Position numbers and translations under genes: made by a program. 6,371 nt of DNA from an uncultured Clostridia bacterium (lineage in GTDB: Bacteria; Bacillota; Clostridia; Christensenellales; Aristaeellaceae): the NCBI GenBank assembly GCA_946626395.1, contig CAMOUF010000109.1, forward strand, positions 1 through 6,371, written 5' to 3'. Shown piece by piece: positions 1-5,491 of the stretch; position 1 is the stretch's first letter, and the number at the start of each line of letters is the position of its first letter. Below the pieces are notes generated by a model. It made no database searches. It was given only the letters and a program-made list of their open reading frames with translations, and was not told the origin of the DNA.

Positions 1-572
1 ATCTGGGTCTTCTTGTTCAGGGAGTTCACCATCTCGTTCATGAACAGCTCGCAGGTGACGTACCGGATGCGCAGAGAGGTGTTCTGGCTGAGCATATAAT
101 TCCCGATGGCGTGCATGAGATGGGTCTTCCCCAGACCCACGCCGCCATAAATAAACAGGGGGTTGTAGGCGTCGGCGGGAGCTTCCGCCACGGCCAGGGC
201 CGCCGCGTGGGCAAAGCGGTTGTTATTGCCCACCACGAAGGTGTCGAAGGTATATTTGGGGTTCAGGAAAGAAGCGGCGGCGGGCTTTTCCTGGGGCGCC
301 GCGCCGGATTTGTATTCCTCCGCCTGGGCGGGGGTCAGGATCTTCGCCTTCATGGGCCGCCCCGTCACCTCGGACAGGGAATTGCCGATGAGCACAGCAT
401 ACCGGGGCACCACGAAGCTGTAATAAAAATCAGTGACAGCCTCAATGAAAAACTGATCCCCCTGGGCCCCCAGGGGACGCAGGGCCGCCTTGATCCAGGT
501 ATTGAAGGTGATTTCCGTCATTTCCGTATGCATCACAGCGCAGGCCTGATCCCAGATCGCTTGTATATCCAT
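1..572 (-). CDS. dnaA: Chromosomal replication initiator protein DnaA, N-terminal part (3' end outside window)
   Basis: DnaA is the AAA+ ATPase that binds DnaA boxes, opens the origin and loads the replicative helicase. My own translation of the minus strand gives 190 complete residues beginning MDIQAIWDQACAVM. Residues about 1-75 match domain I, which handles helicase loading and self-association. Residues about 80-103 are a short Ala/Pro/Lys-rich linker (domain II). Domain III then starts with the typical KYTFDTFVVGNNNRFAHAAA stretch, followed by the Walker A motif GGVGLGKT at residues 143-150 and HLMHAIGN. The reading frame is still open at the window edge; full-length DnaA is usually about 440-460 residues, so Walker B, the sensors and the DNA-binding domain IV lie outside. 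The ATG at 572-570 is supported by GGGG at 583-580 and GAGGG at 590-586 on the minus strand. The start has the expected domain I sequence, and no extension is needed. Confidence 0.97.
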   Translation of the reverse strand, partial: MDIQAIWDQACAVMHTEMTEITFNTWIKAALRPLGAQGDQFFIEAVTDFYYSFVVPRYAVLIGNSLSEVTGRPMKAKILTPAQAEEYKSGAAPQEKPAAASFLNPKYTFDTFVVGNNNRFAHAAALAVAEAPADAYNPLFIYGGVGLGKTHLMHAIGNYMLSQNTSLRIRYVTCELFMNEMVNSLNKKTQ

Positions 573-677
573 GAATATTCCCCATCCCTCATGCGAATTT
601 ATGCACGCGTATTTCCGCCGTTCTTTCGGAAAAACAGAGAAAAAAGAATGCCTGCCGGATGAAATCCCGCCGCAGAC

Positions 678-686
678 TGTGGATAA
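678..686 (-). promoter_or_regulatory. DnaA box, perfect TTATCCACA
   Basis: The plus strand reads TGTGGATAA, which is the exact consensus TTATCCACA on the minus strand. It lies about 35-45 bases downstream of the predicted dnaA transcription start. It is part of a 13-base direct repeat, TGTGGATAACTTT, shared with 807-819. Confidence 0.85.
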
Positions 687-691
687 CTTTT

Positions 692-700
692 TGTGGAAAA
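692..700 (-). promoter_or_regulatory. DnaA box, one mismatch (TTTTCCACA)
   Basis: On the minus strand this reads TTTTCCACA, one base off TTATCCACA. It has the same orientation as the neighbouring perfect box and is offset from it by 14 bases. Such pairs are common next to dnaA in Bacillota. It lies about 20-30 bases inside the predicted dnaA transcript. Confidence 0.65.
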
Positions 701-727
701 CCGTTTCCCTCATTCAGCCACGCTGAT

Positions 728-756
728 ATGATACCAGATTTCCCTTGGATTTTCAA
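728..756 (-). promoter_or_regulatory. Probable dnaA promoter (sigma-A type, extended -10)
   Basis: On the minus strand a -35 element TTGAAA (756-751) is followed by a spacer of exactly 17 bases and a -10 element TATCAT (733-728). A TG one base before the -10 makes it an extended -10. Transcription would start near 720-722, giving a dnaA leader of about 150 nt. The leader contains two DnaA boxes just downstream of the start, which suggests autorepression by DnaA. The promoter is predicted from sequence alone. Confidence 0.7.
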
Positions 757-806
757 GCGATTTAACAATTTATTTAGACAAGATATTTCATGCAGTTTAG
801 AATAAA

Positions 807-815
807 TGTGGATAA
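807..815 (-). promoter_or_regulatory. DnaA box, perfect TTATCCACA, upstream of the dnaA promoter
   Basis: The plus strand reads TGTGGATAA, a perfect consensus in the same orientation as the other two boxes. It lies about 50 bases upstream of the predicted -35 and about 70 bases from the AT-rich stretch at 884-919. It could serve in origin opening, in promoter control, or in both. Confidence 0.8.
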
Positions 816-883
816 CTTTCTTTCCCCTATCCCTTGTGGCTTCCGCCGGGGCACAATACAAGGGATGGCGCGGAAAGAATGTG

Positions 884-919
884 TACAATGAATATTTATA
901 CTAAATATATTATTTTTAT
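884..919. other. AT-rich stretch, candidate origin-unwinding element
   Basis: This run is almost entirely A and T, in sharp contrast to the GC-rich genes around it, and it lies next to the DnaA box at 807-815. Together with the boxes it makes the 573-950 gap a candidate origin or part of one. I see no clear run of DnaA-trios (repeated TAG/TAA) beside a box. In Bacillus subtilis the unwinding site lies downstream of dnaA, outside what is visible here, so this is only a candidate. Confidence 0.4.
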
Positions 920-954
920 CGTCATTGCCCAGATCGATAAAGGACATTTCAATC

Positions 955-1171
955 ACCAGGCATTAGCCAAAAGGCAATAGGCTTTAGGCAACAGAAGAAC
1001 GAGAGTTCAGAGTCAAGAGTTCAGAGTTCAGATATTTTAGTCGTGCCAAGTCTGGATGCGTTTATTGTGTGTGTTCTATTCTCTGCACTCTGAACTCTGT
1101 ACTCTGCACTCTTTCGCCTAATGCCTATTGCCTATTGCCTGTTGCCTGTTGCCTATTGCCTATTGCCTAAT
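955..1171. repeat. Large imperfect inverted repeat made of heptamers, between livF and dnaA
   Basis: Two arms face each other around a spacer of 49 bases (1033-1081). The inner arms, 999-1032 and 1082-1115, are complementary at 27 of 34 positions by hand count. The outer arms, 973-989 and 1116-1132, match at 16 of 17. A 9-base stretch (990-998) in the left arm has no partner. Both arms are built from units of seven bases: a CTCTGAA family inside and a GCCTATT family outside. The right arm ends at the livF stop codon, so it would form the 3' end of the liv transcript as a long hairpin. No T-run follows the hairpin in the liv direction, so it is not a textbook intrinsic terminator. No coding capacity or transposase is seen. 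Confidence 0.85.
1081..1171. repeat. Thirteen in-register tandem heptamers of two families
   Basis: From 1081 to 1115 there are five units of the CTCTGNA type (CTCTGCA, CTCTGAA, CTCTGTA, CTCTGCA, and a decayed CTCTTTC). Without any change of register, eight units of the GCCTNNT type follow from 1116 to 1171. Their last three bases run AAT, ATT, ATT, GTT, GTT, ATT, ATT, AAT, a mirror-symmetric order. Tandem heptamers of this general kind are known from cyanobacteria as short tandemly repeated repetitive sequences. Here the array forms the right arm of a larger inverted repeat. Confidence 0.9.
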
Positions 1172-1891
1172 TCAATCGTCCTTCCGGCTTTTGCCCAGAT
1201 AAGCTTCCTTGACCTTGGGGTTTTCCAAGAGCTCATGGCCCGTGCCGTGCATGGTGATGGAGCCGGTTTCCAGCACATAAGCGGAATCGGCGATGCGCAG
1301 GGCGGCGTTGGCGTTCTGCTCCACCAGCAGGATGGTAATGCCCTCCTCGTGCAGGGTTTCAATGATTCTAAAAATATCCCGGATCACCAGCGGCGCCAGG
1401 CCCAGGGAGGGCTCGTCCATCATCAGCAGCTTGGGCCGCATCATCATGGCCCGGCCCACGGCCAGCATCTGCTGCTCGCCGCCGGACAGGGTGCCCGCCA
1501 TCTGCCAGGAACGCTCCTTCAGGCGGGGGAAGAGCTGATACACGTGCTCAATATCGGGCGTCAGGTCGTCTTTGCGCAGGTACGCGCCGATTTTCAGGTT
1601 TTCCAGCACCGTCAGATTGGGAAACACCCGCCGCCCCTCCGGCACCATACCGATGCCCTCGGACACGATTTTCTGGGGTGTCTGCCCGCTGATCACCTGG
1701 CCGTCATAGGTGATGGTGCCCTCCTTCAAGGGCACCAGGCCGGAGATGGCCCGCAGAGTGGTGGACTTGCCCGCGCCGTTGGCCCCGATCAGGGTGACGA
1801 TCTCGCCCTTTTCCACGTTCAGGGAAATGCCCTTGATGGCCTCGATGCCGCCGTAGCTGACCTTTAAATCCTTGATGTATAACAGGCTCAT
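1172..1891 (-). CDS. livF: Branched-chain amino acid ABC transporter, ATP-binding protein LivF
   Basis: LivF is one of the two cytoplasmic ATPases that drive high-affinity branched-chain amino acid import through LivHM. The 239 residues are the usual family length. Visible motifs in order are Walker A GANGAGKST (36-44), the LivF hallmark VPEGRRVFPNLTV from residue 83, the ABC signature LSGGEQQ (135-141), and Walker B LLMMDEP with D159 and E160, followed by SLGLAP. Then comes LLVEQNANAALRIAD from 188. The Q-loop glutamine is replaced by E85, and the switch histidine position carries Q192; both are normal for LivF. The start ATG at 1891 overlaps the livG stop by 4 bases (ATGA), with GGGAGGG (1906-1900) as ribosome binding site 8 bases upstream. 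It is the last gene of the operon; its stop touches the heptamer inverted repeat. Confidence 0.97.
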   Translation of the reverse strand: MSLLYIKDLKVSYGGIEAIKGISLNVEKGEIVTLIGANGAGKSTTLRAISGLVPLKEGTITYDGQVISGQTPQKIVSEGIGMVPEGRRVFPNLTVLENLKIGAYLRKDDLTPDIEHVYQLFPRLKERSWQMAGTLSGGEQQMLAVGRAMMMRPKLLMMDEPSLGLAPLVIRDIFRIIETLHEEGITILLVEQNANAALRIADSAYVLETGSITMHGTGHELLENPKVKEAYLGKSRKDD

Positions 1892-2730
1892 TCGTCATTC
1901 CCTCCCAGATAGGCGTCAATGACCGCCTGGTTATTCTGAATTTCCTCCGGGGTGCCCTCGGCGATCTGCTTGCCGAACTCGATCACATAAATGCGGTCGG
2001 AGATGCCCATGACCAAATCCATATGATGCTCGATGACGAACACGGTAAGGCCAAAGTCCTTCTTGATCTGCTGGATGAACTGGCCCAGTTCCAATGTTTC
2101 CTGGGGGTTCATGCCTGCGGCGGGCTCGTCCAGCAGCAGCAAGGACGGCTCCGTGGCCAGGGCCCGGGCGATTTCCAGGCGGCGCTGCTTACCGTAGGGG
2201 AGAGAGGTGGCTTTTTCTCCCGCCACGTCGTCCAGGCCCACGATGCGCAGCAATTCCATGGTGCGCTCCCGATTGCGCTTTTCTTCCTTCCAGTTCAGGC
2301 GGAACATGGCGGAAAACACGTTGCTGGTGCGGCGCAGGTGGGTGGCGATCAATACGTTTTCAAAGGCCGTCTGGCTTTTGAACAGACGGATATTCTGGAA
2401 GGTGCGGGCAATGCCCATTTTGGTGATCTGGTCGGGGGTCAGTTGAACGTGGAGGTTCTTGAATTTATCAGGATCAGGCCCCGCGTACATCCGCTTCATT
2501 TTCCCGGTGGGGTGGGCGGCGGCGATGATTTTATCGTGGAAATACACAGCGCCGTTGGTGGGCTCATATACGCCGGTGACGCAGTTGAAGGCCGTGGTTT
2601 TTCCCGCGCCGTTGGGGCCGATGAGCGCCACGATTTCCCCCTCGTCAATGCGCATGGACAGATCGTTGATGGCCACCACGCCGCCAAACTGCATGGTGAT
2701 ATTTTCCAGACGAAGCACGTTTTTGCTCAT
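1888..2730 (-). CDS. livG: Branched-chain amino acid ABC transporter, ATP-binding protein LivG
   Basis: LivG is the second ATPase of the Liv importer and pairs with LivF. From the chosen start the protein has 280 residues. Motifs are Walker A GPNGAGKTT (38-46), Q-loop ARTFQNIRLF around Q112, signature-region LPYGKQRRLEIARAL from 177, Walker B SLLLLDEP (D201, E202) with AAGMNP, and the switch histidine H235 in VIEHHMD. A longer frame would begin at 2778, but the first 16 residues would be Pro/Arg-rich and lie inside livM. The ATG at 2730 has AAGGAGG at 2746-2740, 9 bases away, starts the usual family N-terminus (MSKNVLRLENITMQFGG) and overlaps the livM stop by 4 bases. Between the first beta strands and the Q-loop, residues about 73-97 look like an extra segment compared with short LivG proteins. 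Confidence 0.96.
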   Translation of the reverse strand: MSKNVLRLENITMQFGGVVAINDLSMRIDEGEIVALIGPNGAGKTTAFNCVTGVYEPTNGAVYFHDKIIAAAHPTGKMKRMYAGPDPDKFKNLHVQLTPDQITKMGIARTFQNIRLFKSQTAFENVLIATHLRRTSNVFSAMFRLNWKEEKRNRERTMELLRIVGLDDVAGEKATSLPYGKQRRLEIARALATEPSLLLLDEPAAGMNPQETLELGQFIQQIKKDFGLTVFVIEHHMDLVMGISDRIYVIEFGKQIAEGTPEEIQNNQAVIDAYLGGNDE

Positions 2731-3809
2731 TTCAGTGCGCCTCCTTCCTTTTTCCGCTTGGGAAGGCGGAGGTCCCACAGCTCCCGGTCGCCCATGATGC
2801 CCCGGCGGAAGAACAGCACCACGATCATAATGACCACGGAGAACACCACCATCCGGAAGCCGGAGCGCAGCAGCGGCACCTGGAAGCCGTTGATCACCTG
2901 CTCGTTATCCAGGAACCGGAGCCACCATTCGCTGCACGCAATATACAGGAAGGAAGCGATCACGCTGCCGCTGACGGAGCCCATGCCGCCGATGACCACC
3001 ATCAGCAGGATATCATAGGTCATGGCGGACTTAAAGGAATTGGCCTGCACCGTGCCCTGGAACATGGCCAGCAGCGCCCCGCCGATGCCGGCAAAGAAGC
3101 AGCTGATCACGAAAGCCAGCTCCTTGTGCTTAAACAGGTTGATGCCCATGGCCTCCGCCGCCACCTCGTCGTCCCGGATGGCCTTGAAGGCCCGGCCATA
3201 GGTGGAATTGATGAGCAGTAAGATGAGCCCGATACACACCCCCGAAACGATAAAGGGAAAGAGCACCGTGGTGCCCAGGATCTTGGTGTTGGAGAAGGTG
3301 GGATAGGTTTTGAGCAGGTTGGAGCCGTTGGTTATGGGGCCCAGGGAGTCCCACTGCACCACGGCGCGGATGATTTCCGCGAAGCCCAGGGTGGCGATGG
3401 CCAGATAATCGCTCTTGAGCCGGAGCACCGGCAGGCCCACCAGCGCGGCCAGGATGGCGGCCACCACGCCGCCCAGGATCAGCGCCACCAGCAGGGGCAG
3501 CTCAAACTGGATGATGCCGCCGTTGTAATACTGGTACACCGCCGCGTGACGCTTTAAGGGGATGGTGAACACCGCGTACACATACGCGCCCACCAGCATG
3601 AAGCCCGCCTGGCCCAGGGAAAACAGGCCGGTAAAGCCGTTGAGCAGGTTCATGGATACGGCGATCAGGGCGTACACCGCGCCTTTTTTCAGCACAGTGA
3701 TGAGCATATTGTTTGCGCCCATGGCGGTCTCCGCATACCACGCCCCCGCGTACAGCAGAAGAACTGCCAGGAGGCTGACGATCAGCCGGGTTTTCGACAT
3801 TTTTTTCAT
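2727..3809 (-). CDS. livM: Branched-chain amino acid ABC transporter, permease LivM
   Basis: LivM is one of two integral membrane subunits forming the Liv translocation path. The 360 residues are strongly hydrophobic, with several predicted membrane spans, the first at about residues 8-24. Family hallmarks are LLNGFTGLFSLGQAGFMLVGAY from residue 55, LRLKSDYLAIATLGFAEIIR (129-148), the ATPase-contacting EAA-like loop GRAFKAIRDDEVAAEAMGIN (205-224), and the GGMGSVSGSVIAS region (274-286). The C-terminus is basic (KRKKEGG), as expected for a cytoplasmic tail. Two ATGs lie three codons apart (3809 and 3800). The first has GAGGTGG (3821-3815) at a better distance, 5 bases against 14, so it was chosen. 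The gap to livH is 10 bases, and the stop overlaps livG by 4 bases. Confidence 0.96.
   Translation of the reverse strand: MKKMSKTRLIVSLLAVLLLYAGAWYAETAMGANNMLITVLKKGAVYALIAVSMNLLNGFTGLFSLGQAGFMLVGAYVYAVFTIPLKRHAAVYQYYNGGIIQFELPLLVALILGGVVAAILAALVGLPVLRLKSDYLAIATLGFAEIIRAVVQWDSLGPITNGSNLLKTYPTFSNTKILGTTVLFPFIVSGVCIGLILLLINSTYGRAFKAIRDDEVAAEAMGINLFKHKELAFVISCFFAGIGGALLAMFQGTVQANSFKSAMTYDILLMVVIGGMGSVSGSVIASFLYIACSEWWLRFLDNEQVINGFQVPLLRSGFRMVVFSVVIMIVVLFFRRGIMGDRELWDLRLPKRKKEGGALK
2740..2746 (-). promoter_or_regulatory. Ribosome binding site that sets the livG start
   Basis: AAGGAGG on the minus strand lies 9 bases upstream of the ATG at 2730 and inside the 3' end of livM. It favours this start over the upstream in-frame ATG at 2778, and it fits translational coupling through the ATGA overlap. 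Confidence 0.85.
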
Positions 3810-3819
3810 CTAAGCCACC

Positions 3820-4698
3820 TCACACCTTCTCGGCGGTCTTTTCGCCGAACAGCCCGGTGGGCTTGAACAGGAGCACCACGATCAGCAGCGCGAAGGTAAA
3901 CGCGTCGGAAAACGCGGTATATCCGGCTGCCTTGATCAGGTTTTCGCAGATGCCGATGATAAACGCCCCGATCACCGCCCCGGGAATGGAGCCGATGCCG
4001 CCGAACACCGCGGCCACAAAGGCTTTCAGGCCCGGCATCGCGCCCACGGTGGGGGTGACGGTGGAATAGTTGGTAAAGTACAGCATGGAGCCCACCGCCG
4101 CCAGGCCGGAGCCGATCACGAAGGTCATGGAAATGACGGAATTGATGCGGATGCCCATGAGCTGACTGGTTTCAAAATCGTGGCTGACAGCCCGCATGGC
4201 CATGCCGATCTTGGTATACCGGATCAGCATCACCAGAGCGATCACCAAGAGGATGGTCAGGATGGGGGTCACGATGGTGACCACCTTGGTGGACGCGGAG
4301 AAAATTTGCACGTTGTCACCCAGCCAGGGCAGCACGGGGTATTGCTTGGCCAGGCCGCCGGTGATATACCACATCAGATTTTGCAAAAGATAGGACGCGC
4401 CGATGGCGGAAATCATCACCGACATGCGGGGCGCCGTGCGAAGGGGCTTATACGCCGCCCGCTCCAGCAAAAAGCCCAGCGCCACCGTCAGCACGATCAC
4501 CAGGGGAATGGAAACGGCCATGGGCAGGCTGGCGGTTAAATACACCATAAAAAAACCCGCTGCCGTGAATATGTCGCCGTGGGCAAAGTTGATTAGGCGC
4601 AGGATGCCGTACACCATGGTGTAGCCCACGGCGATCAGCGCGTACTGTCCGCCCACGGATATGCCTGCCAGGATGTAGGGCAGGATTCTGTCAAACAT
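3820..4698 (-). CDS. livH: Branched-chain amino acid ABC transporter, permease LivH
   Basis: LivH is the partner of LivM in the inner channel of the importer. The 292 residues match the usual length of about 290-300. Hallmarks are GGQYALIAVGYTMVYGILRL (16-35), the signature NFAHGD (37-42), the cytoplasmic EAA-like loop GMAMRAVSHDFETSQLMGI (165-183), and GLKAFVAAVFGGIGSIPGAVIG from 223. The C-terminus, FKPTGLFGEKTAEKV, is typical. The start at 4698 has AAAGGCGG (4714-4707) 8 bases upstream. It is the first of the four tightly spaced transport genes. An 86-base gap containing a terminator-like hairpin and a palindrome separates it from the LOR gene before it. I found no convincing separate promoter there, so readthrough from upstream is likely. 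Confidence 0.97.
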   Translation of the reverse strand: MFDRILPYILAGISVGGQYALIAVGYTMVYGILRLINFAHGDIFTAAGFFMVYLTASLPMAVSIPLVIVLTVALGFLLERAAYKPLRTAPRMSVMISAIGASYLLQNLMWYITGGLAKQYPVLPWLGDNVQIFSASTKVVTIVTPILTILLVIALVMLIRYTKIGMAMRAVSHDFETSQLMGIRINSVISMTFVIGSGLAAVGSMLYFTNYSTVTPTVGAMPGLKAFVAAVFGGIGSIPGAVIGAFIIGICENLIKAAGYTAFSDAFTFALLIVVLLFKPTGLFGEKTAEKV

Positions 4699-4736
4699 GG
4701 ATTGATCCGCCTTTCATAGAAGTTCCAGGTTTTTAA

Positions 4737-4753
4737 GTTTTGAATTTCAAAAC
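4737..4753. repeat. Perfect 17-bp palindrome upstream of livH
   Basis: GTTTTGAA and TTCAAAAC flank a single central T with no mismatches. The palindrome sits 39 bases before the livH start and shares its last three bases with the stem of the neighbouring hairpin at 4751-4779. It could be an operator, an alternative RNA fold that competes with the terminator-like hairpin, or simply part of that hairpin's T-rich tail. I do not recognise it as the site of a known regulator. Confidence 0.5.
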
Positions 4754-4779
4754 GGGACGCCTGAAAGGCGGAGCCCGTT
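4751..4779 (-). terminator. Terminator-like hairpin after the LOR gene, before livH
   Basis: The stem pairs AACGGG (4751-4756) with CCCGTT (4774-4779) and CGCC (4758-4761) with GGCG (4767-4770), with a 5-base loop and a small internal loop. In the direction of transcription the stem runs directly into TTTT, then GAAATTC, so the U-tract is short. It begins 5 bases after the LOR stop codon. It probably reduces rather than blocks transcription into livH, since no clear promoter follows. Confidence 0.5.
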
Positions 4780-4784
4780 CGCCG

Positions 4785-5393
4785 TCAATTGCCGGAGGAG
4801 GTGGAGGTAGAGAAGGAAGAGGAAGAGGAAGTGGCCCGGTCCTGCATCATATGCTGCAGGGTGACCAGGATCGCCACCACGGTGGGTTCATGCTCGGGCT
4901 TATAAATATCAATGCAGTATTTATCGTGCATGGACAGGAGCTTCTGGCCGATGACGGCGATCACGCTTTCGTCTGTGTCGTAGAGCTCAAAATTCAGCCC
5001 GGCGATATTGCCCCGCAGCTGCCAGCCCAGGCCCTCGATATTGTTGATATCCTTCACCAGATGCCACAGCTCGGTGGACACCTGGAATGCCGTTCCGTCC
5101 GCCATGGTGACAAAATGGCGCTGATGGAGGGTGAAGAATTTCCGTTCAATATGCGCCACATGATTGCCCTGGGCGTCCGTTACGTCCGTCTTATCGTGAA
5201 GGGACGGAAACTTGGTGTTCGCCTGATAGACGATGTTCTCATTGGCGTCGGTAATATCGATGTGGTGATGGAGCGTGAACACCTTGGTGGTGGTAAACAG
5301 GGAGCGCACCGGTTCGCCGAACCGCTCCACATTGTTCACGTTGGCCTGTTCTCCCACCTCGCGGTAACGGATATACTTAGAAAAAACGCCCAT
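4785..5393 (-). CDS. LURP-one-related (LOR)/YxjI-like protein with serine-rich tail
   Basis: The 202-residue protein resembles the LOR (DUF567, tubby-like beta-barrel) family. It shows the family's repeated short-strand pattern: KVFTLHHHIDITDANENIVYQ (37-57), then KFFTLHQRHFVTMADG (85-100), then VIGQKLLSMHDKYCIDI (147-163). The molecular function of bacterial members is not established, and I do not assign one. No signal peptide or membrane span is visible, so it should be cytoplasmic. Residues 187-200 form an unusual Ser/Thr-rich tail (ATSSSSSFSTSTSS) after the fold ends. The ATG at 5393 is preceded by GAGAGAGGA ending 7 bases upstream. The gene lies between livK and livH on the same strand, without an obvious promoter, so it is probably co-transcribed. 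Its place suggests a link to amino acid uptake or to the membrane, but that is inference. Confidence 0.8.
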   Translation of the reverse strand: MGVFSKYIRYREVGEQANVNNVERFGEPVRSLFTTTKVFTLHHHIDITDANENIVYQANTKFPSLHDKTDVTDAQGNHVAHIERKFFTLHQRHFVTMADGTAFQVSTELWHLVKDINNIEGLGWQLRGNIAGLNFELYDTDESVIAVIGQKLLSMHDKYCIDIYKPEHEPTVVAILVTLQHMMQDRATSSSSSFSTSTSSGN

Positions 5394-5436
5394 TTTCGTT
5401 TCCTCTCTCTTTCAAATTCCTGATCTTCCAAAATGC

Positions 5437-5474
5437 GGAAACGAACCCGCGTTTTTGGCGCGGGTTCGCTTTCC
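5437..5474 (-). terminator. Strong hairpin between livK and the LOR gene (attenuator or mRNA stabiliser)
   Basis: CGAACCCGCG (5442-5451) pairs perfectly with CGCGGGTTCG (5459-5468) around a 7-base loop. After one unpaired C at 5469 the stem extends by GGAAA/TTTCC. In the direction of transcription it lies about 18 bases after the livK stop and is followed by TTTCCGCATTTT, a poor U-tract. It is therefore better read as a partial terminator or 3'-end protector, favouring livK message over the downstream genes, than as a full stop. Confidence 0.65.
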
Positions 5475-5491
5475 CGATGGACGAAATGGAA

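Larger units (their letters stand above)
573..954. other. dnaA upstream intergenic region, candidate oriC segment
   Basis: This gap of about 380 bases holds the dnaA ribosome binding site, the predicted promoter, three DnaA boxes in one orientation and an AT-rich stretch. No convincing gene is present. The short open frames here run through the boxes and promoter and resemble no family I know. The rpmH gene (ribosomal protein L34), normally divergent from dnaA in Bacillota, is not found here. Whether initiation really occurs in this gap, or also downstream of dnaA, cannot be decided from the window. Confidence 0.6.

Noticed and set aside
111..662. Plus-strand open frame of 183 codons over the dnaA start
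   Set aside because: It is antisense to a clear DnaA N-terminus with a canonical Walker A motif.
895..952. Second dnaA promoter using TTGAAA (952-947) or TATAAA (900-895)
   Set aside because: Neither element has a partner at acceptable spacing; the TATAAA has only GACGAT at the -35 position.
589..956. Two short minus-strand open frames upstream of dnaA
   Set aside because: They run across the DnaA boxes, the predicted promoter and the AT-rich stretch. They show no family resemblance and do not look like rpmH.
955..1171. CRISPR array
   Set aside because: The units are 7 bases long with no spacers, and no cas genes are present.
1121..1867. Plus-strand open frame of 248 codons starting in the heptamer array
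   Set aside because: The start of the product is just the translated heptamers (a repeating LLPIAYC pattern), and the rest is antisense to livF.
1172..1891. LivF lacking the normal Q-loop glutamine and switch histidine
   Set aside because: E85 in VPEGRRVF and Q192 in VEQNAN are the standard residues of the LivF subfamily, so this is not a defect.
2023..3018. Long plus-strand open frame of 331 codons
   Set aside because: It runs antisense to livG and the 3' part of livM, which have full family motifs. Its His/Gly/Gln-rich product is typical of the complement of GC-rich genes.
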